From the NCBI GenBank assembly GCA_047495785.1, contig JBLDXI010000026.1, forward strand, positions 868,001 to 932,000: a stretch of 64,000 bases of DNA, written 5' to 3'. The number at the start of each line of letters is the position of its first letter. The first letter of the stretch is position 1. The stretch is from Lepidodermella squamata. Taxonomy: Eukaryota; Gastrotricha. The position numbers and the translations under genes are program-made. The notes beneath the pieces were generated by a model. The model was not told where the DNA came from and searched no databases. It saw only the letters and a program-made list of their open reading frames with translations. Of this stretch, positions 34,425-45,871 are shown in pieces.

Positions 34425-37366
34425 ATGATGGTAACTCGATGTAAGGTATGCGACGCGATCGTTCCGCCTCGGAAACACTACCAGCCGTCGTGTTGTGAGG
34501 CTTGTCAAAAATTTTACGCCCGAAAGCGCGATCGCAGCGATAAGCTAAAATGCCAACACGATACGACTATTGCTGCGGTTGAATTCAACTCATACTCGGC
34601 TAACCATGTCCGGCGAAAAATGTGCCCGAAATGTAGGTTCGATCGATGTGTGGCGATTGGCATGCAGGCGAGGAAACTTTTGGCTGCAAGTCCTCCCGAG
34701 ACGGATAAAAACTTCGTCGATGAACAAGTTCCTGTCGAGCCTAAAATAGTCGATGAATCATCCGAGTTGGTTTTTCAAACTGCCGTCCACGCTTTCTCAG
34801 CTTTTCATCCTATGCAATCGGTAAATTAAAACTGGGTCGTTCCTACTTAAATAATTGCGCGTTTCGGGATATTCATACTTTTGGCGGCTTTACAGTTATG
34901 TAATATTCGACATTTTTTGGGCATAATATTCTGCTTTTTACACTGAGTAGGAATCGTATGCAATATCTAGAATTTAGCCTCATCAAATTTGCTCGTAAAA
35001 TCAGGAGCTTTTTTCATAAATCCCAAGATTCTCCTAAATTCCCAAGGTTCCCAAGGTTCGGAACCTTTAAGGTTTCCTGAGCTTTTCTATCCTAATTTCA
35101 TGGTTTTGCATGCAAGTTTGAAAAGGCCAAAGCTACGTTATCTATGAGGAATGATTCACGTACGGATATCCACTTCGATTAAAACTAGAACAAGTACCTA
35201 TTTTCGATATTAGGATTTAAAAACTAATTAAGTTTTATGCAGAATTTTTTACTATCGAATCACCAAAATCTTCGATTTTCAATGACTCGAAGTTATTTAG
35301 GGTTGGGGTTAGGTTTCAGTGCCATTTTGAGGCTAATAGTTTGTGTCAGGGCTGGATTACTGCTCAGGTTTAGGGTTGAGCTGATGGGGTTTCGGGTTTT
35401 AAGAAATTTTCCTTTTATGCACTTCCCCAACAGCCATTTTAAAGCAAGTAAAATTACATTTAGGGTGAAAACTTTCATATGTATGACAAAATCACCTTTC
35501 ATACATATTTTTTCATTTAATACGAGCTGGAAACGTAAAGAAAATGACAGCGAACTGGTTTTCGGTTTTTCAAAACAAAAACTGGGATCCGAAAACATAG
35601 CCAATTTTTCTACTTGAAAATAGTTATTAGTGAAGCGCAAGGGCCCTAAAATCTAACTTTGGAAAAACTTTGAAATCGATTTAAACCTAACCCTAACCTG
35701 AACCCTGAACCCTGAACCCTTACCCTAACCCCTAACTCTAACTCCTATTCGCCGTTGTCGTGAAAAGCACAATTTTATGAAAAAAATATGTATGAAAGGT
35801 GATTTTGTCATACATTAATATGTATAAAAGAACACTTTGTTACTTTTATTTCGATAGCGAATTTTTTTAATTTCAAAATTAAACTTTTTTATTAGTTATA
35901 TTCCATAATTCCAACTTGAATTTTATGAGTATGGAAATACGCATAAAATAAAAAATTTGATAAGATGTTTCTTTTTTGTAATTTTCAATGTGAACAACAG
36001 CGCGAAGAATTTGCGACCATTTTCCTTTCATTCAAATAAAAAATTGCATTCATAATTCTGTGTGAAAGTTAAGCGCGCTTTTGAATATTCGATTCACTAA
36101 AAAGACATTTCCGGGGATTTCAAGGTTAAGTGGATTTCTGTTAACATCTGAATTTTCTTTGAAAGAATGGCGTCATCATACGATTTGGATAAATATTCTG
36201 AAAATGACACCTGTATATGAAAATGACCACTTTCGCTCCATATTCTGAAATTAGTCATCTCAAGTATGACACATTTTTTTACGACTGTGTAATGATTTGT
36301 TGCGTTTTTTAGGGTCCCCATAAAAGTATTGCAGCGCCGGTGGCTAACATGGATTTCATGTCAGAATTGGTCCTTCAGAAAGTCGTAGCTACGAACAAAA
36401 CTCTAAACACTTACAACACGTTCTACCTAGGTAAAAAGTAAATTGATGTTAAATTTTCTTGAAACAAATATACTTATTTTCAGACTTAGCTTCAAAAATC
36501 GATTTAACGATTTCTCGAGACGAATTATTGGAGGTTGAAAAACTGACAACGCCGGCGATTCCGACGATTTTCTTCCATCTACCCGGCTCACATTCGTCAT
36601 TTTTCGGCTGGAACGAGAAGGCACTGCTGACGTTTCTGACAACTTATCCAGAATTTCAGGTCAAAAAATTGTACTTAAATTTTTTTTGTCTGAGTTTTAA
36701 TTTGTCCCCTACGAAAATAGGCTGCTTACAACAAAGTTCAACTGCTGCGTAAAGCTTTGTCTGAATTAAATCCTTCTTTCCCGGAAACCGTTCTGTTATT
36801 GGCTATCTTAAATTTTAAGGGTGAGCTTCTCAGACATATTCATTCGGGTGCTTCATGTCGTCTGTCAATAATAGAAAAATTTCGCGTATACTTCTTTAAA
36901 GGAGTTTTGCTGTTGTTTTGGTGCCGCTTCTCCCTATAACGTGCAGAAACTTCATAGCCCCAAAGTTTTCTCAGCTGGCTGTGAAGCTGGAAGCTAAAGC
37001 TCTAGCGACCATGTTGTCGGTGCTTTGTCGTTAATGAATATTTTATTTTCATAGCCACGATGTCCCCGGCCAATTTGGAGGTCAATTTTTCCAAATTTTT
37101 ATTTTTTTCCTTATTATTTTCTAGATAATTCGAGTCGATTTCCTGGGTTGGCACAACTTCAAAATCAATTGAACACCCTGCTAAATATGGTTGTTTCTAA
37201 AATGTGCGATGCTAAAGGTTTAATATCGACCCACGATAGACTGGCTAAAATCGATGAATGTTCAAGACTTGTTCGTATTTGTTGTAAAGAACTTGTACTA
37301 TCTTACAGCAAATACCGCGAGTGGTCCAAGGTTCACACCGCTATTGTTCAGCTACTTGGAACGTAA
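34425..37366 (+). CDS. Nuclear-receptor-like transcription factor 1, aberrant second zinc finger
   Basis: Exons 34425-34820, 36313-36430, 36484-36659, 36721-36820, 37125-37366 give 343 residues, with start at the ATG at 34425 or 34428. The DNA-binding region begins CKVC, then 14 residues (normally 13), CCEACQKFY as P-box helix, and ends MCPKCRFDRCVAIGM as in nuclear receptors. The second finger has only one cysteine on its N-terminal side, in CQH; the usual C-x5-C pair is missing and about 29 residues separate it from CPKC. The C-terminal helical region (ISRDELLEVEKL, LLTFLTTYPEF, RKALSELNPSF, DRLAKIDECSRL) fits a divergent ligand-binding domain. Exon sizes 176 and 100 equal those of the tandem paralogue at 37894. 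Intron 1 (1.5 kb) holds inverted-repeat DNA. Ligand and target unknown. Confidence 0.75.
35295..35830. repeat. Imperfect inverted repeat in intron 1 of nuclear-receptor-like gene 1
   Basis: TTAGGGTTGGGGTTAGG near 35300 opposes CCTAACCCTAACCTGAACCC near 35687. ATACATATTTTTTCAT near 35501 opposes ATGAAAAAAATATGTAT near 35777. The CCCTAA/CCCTGAA string at 35687-35752 is degenerate and telomere-like only by chance. Confidence 0.55.
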
Positions 37367-37893
37367 CGTTTCTCATCATTCATTTATCACGGACTTGCTA
37401 GGCTGATTCATGTATATTGGCGCGCTATTTTTATGCCAGAATATAAAAGCAGAACGCGCGCATGCGAAATAAACCTCAAACATTTTATTGCATGTAGGAC
37501 ACACGCCGGTTTAATAAGCAGCACCTGCGCCGCAGACTTTTTTATCGAATAACGCGCTAATCGATATGGAATAGCCGTAGGTATGTCGCGTATTTTTTTT
37601 TCTCGCGCGCGCGCCATATTATATGTACTTATATAGCTTTTCAGGCTTTTTCCACTCACCCTGAGAATATACGGTTGAAACCTCGGAACTTGTCTTGTAC
37701 TAACAGATAATGTCTGCTGTCTATACAAATGAACTACTAATTTCAGATGTCTTAGAGTGATCAAATTTCATCCCATCGTGCTCAGTGCGTTCATAGTTAT
37801 AGTCTTTCATTTCACGCGTTTATTAAAATTTAATGGAAATGAATTTATTTTTCCATTTAATTTTTTTTAGAATTTTATTTTTTCACGATTAAA
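37367..37893. other. Spacer between the two nuclear-receptor-like genes
   Basis: About 530 bp, AT-rich. CG-alternating run CGCGCGCGCG at 37605. No gene seen; probably the terminator of gene 1 and promoter of gene 2. Confidence 0.5.
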
Positions 37894-39995
37894 ATGCCGA
37901 AAATCGAATCATCAGCGCGTGTTGTTTTGTGTAAAGTTTGCGAGGAAGTTGTACCACGTCGCCGGCGCTACCAGCCGTCGTGTTGCGAGGCCTGCCAGAA
38001 GTTTTTCACGCGAAATCGCAGCCGAGCGGCACAGTTGGTTTGCAATCACTCTGCGGTGCCAACGCGGGAGATGGCGGGCGTTAACGCGTCGTCAACGCAC
38101 CACCACATACGCCGGTATATGTGCCCGAAATGCCGATATGACAAGTGTCTCGCCGCTGGCATGCACGGTACAATTTTCAAATAAAAAGACATCGAACAAT
38201 TTTGAAAATTTTTTTTATTACAGGTAGAGAAATGCGAGAAATGGAGAAAATGATGCTGTTCGAAAGCTCAGAAGCTGAAACAAGGTAAAAACGTGGGGAA
38301 TTCATTTTCGATAATTTTTTAAATTCCGAATAAGACAAAGGGAATTTTTTTGTTAAAGGCGAATTTTTCGGTTTTTTTCTTATTTTCCGGTAATTTTAAG
38401 GATAATTCGATATTTGTGAGGGTAGTTGCGAATTATAATTCGAAGGTAAAATTAGCCTATTTTCGTTTTTGGGAATTTGGGAATTACCTTTGAACAAATA
38501 GGTAATTTAGGGCGCTCATTTGCATATGCAATACCTCATTAGTTCCATATGCCATTTGCATATGCCTCATTAGTTCCAAATTTTCAAACTTCCAAATTCC
38601 CTAAGGTGGAAAAAATATGGTTTAATATTTGAAGACTTCGAAAATGTATTAATTTACTTTCTCGAATTGTTTAAATTTTTCAAATTTTTGTTGATGAGTT
38701 TTTCAATTTTTCAAAAATATGAAATAATTTGTAATAATGTACCATTTCTAAATTTAGATCTGTGGGAGAATCTACGCCTACACCAGGGTCGTATTACGCC
38801 GGAGGAGAAGAGATAATATCAAGGATATCACGTGACAGTGGCTCGGTCGTGCCTAATAACACTCAAGATGTAGAGGCCGACGACTGGAAGCCGATACCTC
38901 AGGAGCCTCTTTTAGTCAACGGCAAAGCGTCCGAGCTCACTCTATTAACTGCTTGCCAATCTACTCAGTCATTCCAGCTCTGGTCAGAGGTATAGACAGC
39001 AATTAATAGTAGGATTCGGGAAAAAATTTTAAATTTCCAACATTTCTTCAGGGCCCGCCTGGGAAGGCCGAAGAAGCTGAAGCGTTTGGCGTGAAGGTTG
39101 AGGAGGAAATTTTGCAATGGAATGAACAGATAAATTCGTATAACAAATATTTCCAAGGTAAATTTTCCCATTTCTCAAATTGATTTTATTTTACTAACAC
39201 TTTTGGTACCCATAGATTTGGCGTCTCAACTCTCACTGCCGCTTTCAAACGAAGAAATGTTGGAAATTGAGCGGTCAACAATTCCATCTCTGGCGACTAT
39301 TGTTTACAACCCGCCAACTAATGACTCGTCATATTTTTGTTGCAGCGGTGAAAGCTTGGCGAACTTTTTCCAAACTTTTCCGGAAAGTGCGGTACGTTTA
39401 TTCAAACAATTTTGTAACCCGCAATTATTTTTAATAATTTTGTTTCTTGAAGCAGAGAGGATACTTGAAAGTGCTAGAACTTCGCCAGGCTTTAGCCGAG
39501 TTGAATCCGACCTTCGTGGAAATGGTCCTCTGGATGGCTATCATGAACTTCAGAGGTCAGCTTTTTTACGATTGAAAAAAAAACATTTTAAATTTTTAAA
39601 TTTTCAAATTAAATTTTAAATTTCAAAATTTTAATTTTTTAACCAAAATTCTATAATTAAACCAAATTAAAAAAATTGAATTAAAATTTCAAATTTTCAA
39701 TTCAGATTTTTCATTTTTTTTCATTGCGCTAATCATCAATAATTTTTCAGATCCATCGGCGATTAATTCGAAAATCAGGATGCTTCAGAAATACCTGATC
39801 CAGACGTTCTACATGCTTGTTTCAAAGTACTGCTCAGAAATAGGCATTGATGCTCACGAAAGGCTGGATAAGTTTACGAATTGCAGCCGCCTGGTGATAG
39901 ACAGCGGTACGGAAATACTACGCGGCTTCAAGGCCTACAACCAGCTGCAGCCCATCTACCGAGCTTTAACTCAACTGACAACCGGTCCTGAGTAG
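37894..39995 (+). CDS. Nuclear-receptor-like transcription factor 2, aberrant second zinc finger
   Basis: Seven exons: 37894-38167, 38224-38284, 38758-38989, 39052-39157, 39216-39391, 39456-39555, 39751-39995, giving 397 residues. The DNA-binding region has CKVC, 14 residues, then CCEACQKFFTRN, and ends MCPKCRYDKCLAAGM. As in gene 1 the second finger keeps one cysteine followed by N-H (CNH) instead of the C-x5-C pair, with a His-rich stretch (THHHIRR) before the last pair. The hinge has two acidic segments. The presumed ligand-binding region contains LSNEEMLEIERS, LANFFQTFPES, RQALAELNPTF and ERLDKFTNCSRL. Tandem same-strand paralogue of the previous gene, whose first coding exon corresponds to three exons here. 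Nuclear; binding site and ligand unknown. Confidence 0.78.
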
Positions 39996-42168
39996 AAACT
40001 CATCAAACAATCCTGTGAAAGCATCATATTCACCTGTTGTTGTAGTTTTGCGATATAAATTTATTTCTTGCTATTCGATATCAATACTTAGAGTCAGATC
40101 GGGTATATGAAAGAATTTACGTTTATGCTGACGCGATTCTAAATTATGATAAATGACTTTTTTCAAATTTTCTCCAGTTCATCTTGACTTTTAGAACTGG
40201 GCGTGAGAAGAATAAAAATATTCAATCATAATTGTGTTATTATTTTATTCAGAGATCAGATCGTTACCTAACTATCCAACTAGATAAACCATTCTAAATG
40301 TCCCAAAATGGCCTCTAAGTTTTTGCAGCTTCTCATTCTGAAAATCACCCGATTCGAAAGCAAAATGGATAACCCCACTAAACTTGAACTACGAAAAGCC
40401 TGTAATTTTTCGACATTTTTAATGCATTTTTTCGGCGTCCAAAGCAAAATTAGGCCGAAAGGTCAAAAACTAAGGACAGTATTGTAACTATGTCTTTCGC
40501 GCTTTTATCCGCGTACCTCATGTCGCACTATTACTCATGCGATTTGTGACTCACATGATGCACATCGTCTGACTAATATTTGTAGACTTTTATCTATAAT
40601 TAGGATTTAAAAAAAGACAAAACTTCTGCTGTAAGACACCTACCGTACACCTACCGTACATAGGTACAATTTCGTCCAGAAACATGTTGCCCTACTTCCC
40701 ACTTATTTGCCCTATCGGGTTTCTTTCGCTTTCGCAGGCAAAATTAAGGGAAAAGTTCAGAAAAATCATCGGCCGCCTGAGTTACTAGGCTATCAGTTAT
40801 ATTTTTCCGAATTCGATTCGATTGTCGATGTGTGATTCTTGGAATCGAAGCTCCATAAACTCAAAATCAGCCTTCTGTAACTGTAGCTTCTAAGCCAAGA
40901 ATCTTGATACAATTTTTACTTGAAAATGACGGTAGCGTAAAGCTAGGAATTGTCCAGGTGGAACAAAAATTATTATATGGGAAATTGGCGGTGACGTTGG
41001 CGTTTATTGAGGTCCAATTTCGTCCGCTGGACAAAAGATCAAAAGGTCAGGTTTCCGTTTCAATGTACTCGATCAGACAGAGGTTTTATAGGACATGAAG
41101 TCGCACTGCTTGTAAATTTTTCCGAAAATCGAATTTGGCTCGAATCAACACAATTTCACTTCAAACGAAAGTCACAAGAAAAACCCAGGTAGAAGTGGCT
41201 TGTAATTTCTGGAGCTTTTATTTTGCAGAAAATCACAGGCTGGGAAAAAAAATAATCCATAACTTTGAACTACAGAAGGCCTGTAAATTCTGTTGAAATT
41301 TTTCCTGAATTTTTCCGGTGAAAGCGAAAGTTTGAATTATATAAGTAATTTTGTATGACTAATCAAAATAATGTCTGTGAAAATTCTGGTCAAATTATAA
41401 TAGGTACAAGATTTTTCGGTGCCCTTTTGTCTCGATTTAGCAATCCTAATGACTTTCTGCTGTCTGGCGCCCTCATGTCTGCGCTTTTGTCTGTGCCCTC
41501 ACGTCCTACCAAGGTGCAAAATAGTGCGGACAACATTATTATGCAACTTTGTCTTTCACGTTTTTTATCGGCGCACCTTCATAATATGTCGCACAACTCA
41601 TGTGATTTGTATGATGACTCACATTGTCTGCCTCATTTGTTTAATCCTTATTGCACACTTATAATTCGGATTTAAAAAAGACATGCCCTATAAAGGTACA
41701 ACTTTCACGACATTTCTCTCACCTGTAGGCACTTAAAAACTCGGAAAAAACTTGCACTCGGAGACAAAATTCTGGAAAAATCTCAAAAAAATCCCCGATC
41801 AATTTGTTTTTCGATTTTGCTATTCCGAATTCGGTTCGATTATCGATTATTGATTTGTGGAATCACTATACCTCAAGAACCCTAAAATCACCCCTAGAAG
41901 GTAGAATTTTGAAACAATTTTTACACGAAAATGAAGGTAAGGTAAAGCTAAAATTTTCCAGACGGAACGGCGAATTTCAAACGGCTGAAAATTGACGGTA
42001 AAATTGTCAACATATTTATCGTTCAATCAAGAGAAGAGATCATGCATAAATGTTATTATTTTATTAAAAAATCATCAAAACCACCCGAAAATGTGAAAGA
42101 GATTCAACGTCAACTACAACAATTATAATAAAAAATCACCGAAATTTCATGCAAAATTTGAAACACTC
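39996..42168. repeat. Intergenic, diverged direct duplication of about 0.7 kb
   Basis: The order of blocks at about 40370-40990 recurs at about 41250-41990: CTTTCGC/CTTTCAC, TCGCAC then ACTCATG, GATTTAAAAAAGACA, CGAATTCG-TTCGATT, GGAATC, and ACAATTTTTAC with GAAAATGA. The second half of each copy belongs to the GGAATCGAA dispersed family. No gene recognised. Confidence 0.6.
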
Positions 42169-44078
42169 TCAACAGGTTTGGCGATTACGGCGCGTCGCCT
42201 TGAGCCGTTGGATAAACACTCGCATTTCATCGTGAAGCAGTTCAACATCGAAAACAGTGCGCCCGCGTAGCTCAACATCCGGACACTGCTGGCCAACAGT
42301 TGCATGCACATCCGCGCCCAGCTCGACCAGGGCCTCAGCCATTAAGGTAGACTCGCCGCATACAACCGCGAGATGAAACGCCGTCATGCCCGAGTGATTT
42401 CGCGCATTGACATCAACGTGTTTTTCTTCGATGAGATAACGAATGACTTCAACGGATTCGTCCATGGGTGATAAAGCGGCGCGGGTTAGTAGCGTCTCGC
42501 CGTCGCCGTCGATGAAATCAATCATGCGTGGATCGAGTTCGAGGAGGTACCGCACGACCTCGATTTTACCCGAATCGATCGCTAGGGAGATGGGTAGAGA
42601 CGCTGAAGGGCCGTTGATTGAATTTCGGTGCCAAATGTTGGCCGAGCAGTTTTCAACCAGCCACCGGACCGTGTCGAGGCGGCCGTTCTCGGCGGCGACG
42701 CACAGCGGGGTGCGGTCAGCGTCGTCTTTGCTGTGCGCAAGATCCGGATGCCGGGCGATGAGGAATGCGAGTACGTCGGTGTGGCCGAAAGTTGCGGCGA
42801 AGTGGGCCGGGTTCGGTCCGAGGAGTGCCGGGCATTTCGCGTAGACATTCGCGTTACGCGAGTCGACCAGGTGACGCGCGAGCGGGAGCATGTTGGGCGC
42901 CGAGGCGGCCAGGCACAGCAGGGTGCAGCCGAAGTAGGCGCTAAGGCGAGCTTCGATGAGGCACGGGCCGAATGCGTCTAGTAGGAACGCGGCTACGTCC
43001 ATGTGGCCGACCTCGGCGGCGTGAAGAATCGCCTCGGCGGCTTTATTAAGGCGGTTGTCGTCGAGAACGAGAGACGCTGGGTCAGCGGTGAGTACGGATA
43101 GCACGGAGGTGATTTTTTCGAGGTGGAGATTAGCCGGCAAATCGTCTTGACTCAACATCCGATCATCATTATCCGTCTCCAGATCTTGAAAAAAAATAAT
43201 TAAAATTAATACTTGAAAATTAAATTCAAAATTGAAATTAACTTCGAAAAATGTGTAAAATAATCGAAATAAAAAAAAATAAAAAAAATAATCATAATTT
43301 TCATCAAAGCAGAATTTTTTATAAATTAAAAAACACAGCAATAATATCTCCCTAGAGCGATTCTATAATTTCAGAAAATATGCGAAAATTACCCTGAGGT
43401 TCTAACCTAGTAAAATACCGAAAATTACCGAACAGTTACCATCGGGGATCTCCGGGTTTTCAACAGAATATTTGAGAATCTTCTGTGAAATCGAGAATAT
43501 GATGGGAGCTAATTTTCGAGAAAATTGTCAGGCTAGAAAATTGGTACGCAAATTGTGGAAAACGCTGTTTTGAAATTTTGTTCAATTTCAAGAAATTTCA
43601 AGAACATTTTCCAAAAATTTTGAGATTTTTACTTAGCAAATCCGCCTGCTCAGAAATTATTTTAAAATCAATTGAAATCAATTAAATCAATTTTTGAAAA
43701 ATTGAATAATTATTTGAATATGCATTTTCAAGCGTTATTTTTACCTTCTTCCGAATGATTGTGAACGATGTAGCACTGTTGGCCGCATTCCGGACACGCC
43801 AGGCTGAGGACGGTCGGGCCTTTTTCGGTCGACAGGCCCGAGTTCAGCTTAGAATCGACCGTTGTAGCTTGCTGAATGCACCGAAAACAGAACGTGTGAC
43901 CGCAAACTGGCACCGATTTCGGTTTCACGTAATAACCCGAACACAGCGGACACGTGATCAAAGCCTGTAAAAAAATTAATTTAGAACATCATTGATATAA
44001 ATTAGGTATACCTACCTCAACTAGTTGCCGCTTTTCGGAAAAAGAAAGCGAACCAAAACTGCTGTCCGTGAGAGACAT
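42169..44078 (-). CDS. RING finger plus ankyrin-repeat protein
   Basis: Three exons, 44078-44016, 43964-43745 and 43184-42169, give 432 residues. Residues about 24-78 form a C3HC4 RING: CPLC, VCGHTFCFRC, then CPEC, with 27 residues between the second and last zinc pairs. Residues about 120-410 form about seven ankyrin repeats (ILHAAEVGHMDVAAFLL, PAHFAATFGHTDVLAFLI, TPLCVAAENGRLDTVRWLV, PISLAIDSGKIEVVRYLL, TAFHLAVVCGESTLMAEALVELGADV). The combination points to an E3 ubiquitin ligase that binds substrate through the ankyrin stack; target unknown. The ankyrin exon is markedly GC-richer than its surroundings. The gene diverges from the small ORF at 44340, sharing a 260-bp intergenic stretch. Confidence 0.85.
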
Positions 44079-44339
44079 ATCGGCGGCAAGAATCGAGCAA
44101 TAAAAAGATTAATCCTTTCCCTATAGCAAAACAATAGTTCTAGAATTCTTTTGACGGCAAGGCGGTGGTTTTAAAATTCGAGTTGCGAATTCCAAGCGTG
44201 AAATAAGAGGTGATGGATAAACCGGGCGGTGAGGTATAAAGGCTGTTTGAATTGAGAATTAAATATGCAGTGAGCAAGTGATGACTAAGGCCTGCAACAA
44301 AGCTATACTTGAACGATAGTTAAACACGCAGAACACGAT

Positions 44340-44567
44340 ATGGCTATCGTTTACTCGTCGGGCGTCGAGTGGCCGGCGTCGCCGCCCTGCTTTGAGGCAC
44401 GACAAATCCTGCGCGCGCGCGCGGACGCACTCGAGCGCAACAGGCGCGCCTCAATAGCCTCGTCGGTCGCTTCCGCGCGCGCTCTTCGCCGGTCGGCCAT
44501 TCATTCGGCCACGGCAGACGTCATGCAGATGTTGGCGCTTCAAGATGCTAATAATACGTTTGTTTAG
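44340..44567 (+). CDS. Small hypothetical protein, 75 aa
   Basis: ATG at 44340, single exon, stop at 44567, with AATAAA about 120 bp downstream. The product is Arg/Ala-rich and helical (RQILRARADALERNRRAS, SVASARALRRSA) and has no family I recognise. GC-rich codon usage like the neighbouring ankyrin exon, and divergent orientation to it, argue for a real gene. It could also be the first exon of something longer. Confidence 0.45.
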   Translation: MAIVYSSGVEWPASPPCFEARQILRARADALERNRRASIASSVASARALRRSAIHSATADVMQMLALQDANNTFV

Positions 44568-45871
44568 TTCGTATGAAATTTGTCAACTACTTGCTCTCAC
44601 CCAACGCCCGCATGTTTGCGTGACGATGAATGCCGCGCGCTTTGTCGGGCTTGATCATCTTCAGTATCGGAGGTAAATAACTTTACAAAAATAAACAAGA
44701 CTATAATTATCAAAGTGTAACCGCCTCTCAAAATCGTTCAATTAAATTTCCTTCGTGAGCAACATGTAGGTCTCTAAGTGATGACAGGGAATAGGAATTT
44801 TTTTCTAAATTCATCAAAATCAGTTGAGAGGGAGAAGTCATGAAAAAGCAGAAGAATTCCTAAAAAGGTTAAAATACAGCGAGTCTTATAATTAGGCAAG
44901 GAAAGAAAAACACGGAAAAGGTTTCAGAAGCTCTAAAACGAGAGGTGAAGTCTCATACCAGCATGGCCAGAACAATTTAAGAAAATCACTAGAATAGTTA
45001 TCAAGTATGGTACTTGTTAATGGGATTAAAAACAGTCCGGAGAAATTTGCTACAACCGATGAAAATACCGAAAATTACCGAGCCAGTTACCATCGGGGTT
45101 TTCCGGGTTTTCTTCGGTTAAATCGCGGATGAAATATGGAATACTCTCCCGGTTAGTTCAATCCTAATAAAATGTGTTGAATTGCCTAAAAAATTCTGGG
45201 ATACTCGGTATTAAAAATGGGTGTAAATTTTCCTGCCACCAATTTTTGGGGTTACACCATCAATTTCGGCACTTTTATTAACAAAAACAGGAAAATTCGA
45301 ATCCCCCCATCAATTTCGGATTTTCTATCATCAAATTGCAGCTTCTGATATGGCAGGCCATTTGGCAATGTTATATGAACATCTTTCGACTAAATCGCAT
45401 CGGGTATTTATCGGTATTTTGTGGAGAGAAAATCCATTTTGTTGGCAAAAATACCCAAATCGACGGCAGCTTCCGTTTCATAGGCGAATTGATCCGATTT
45501 GATGGCAGAAAGCATTTTCCTAATAAAAATTACGGAACGATTCCGATCGGTTGTTTTCGGGTTTTCTATGAATTTTTTTCAGATTTTAGAAATCTTCAAT
45601 TTTCAAAAAAATGGAAAGCCTCGAAGTTTGAGAGGCCGGTGAATATTTTTACAATTTCCCAATATTTTATTGGCTAGGCCGACTGGTGACAACTTTATAG
45701 CGCTCATTGCGGAAAAAAATGCCATAAAACGCACTCGTCGTTGATAGCCGATTAAAAAAAATCAATTTTCTTTATTAAAAAAATCAAGCATTTTATTTAA
45801 ACAAATGTGTTGATAAGATGCATTTCTTTGCAGCGCAGTATCGTCAGTAGAAAATTTATGGATTTATTCTG
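44568..45871. other. Intergenic with ACCGAAAATTACCG dispersed repeat
   Basis: About 45003-45120 repeats 52795-52930 (GGGATTA, GAGAAATTTG, ATACCGAAAATTACCGA, CAGTTACCATCG). A shorter copy is at 43414-43460 and an inverted one at about 54590-54630. No gene seen. Confidence 0.55.

Noticed and set aside
35687-35752. CCCTAA/CCCTGAA string resembling telomeric repeat
   Set aside because: Units are irregular and form one arm of an imperfect palindrome; no true tandem array.
42443-42981. ORFs of 117-133 codons antisense to the ankyrin exon
   Set aside because: Low-complexity shadows of a GC-rich exon.
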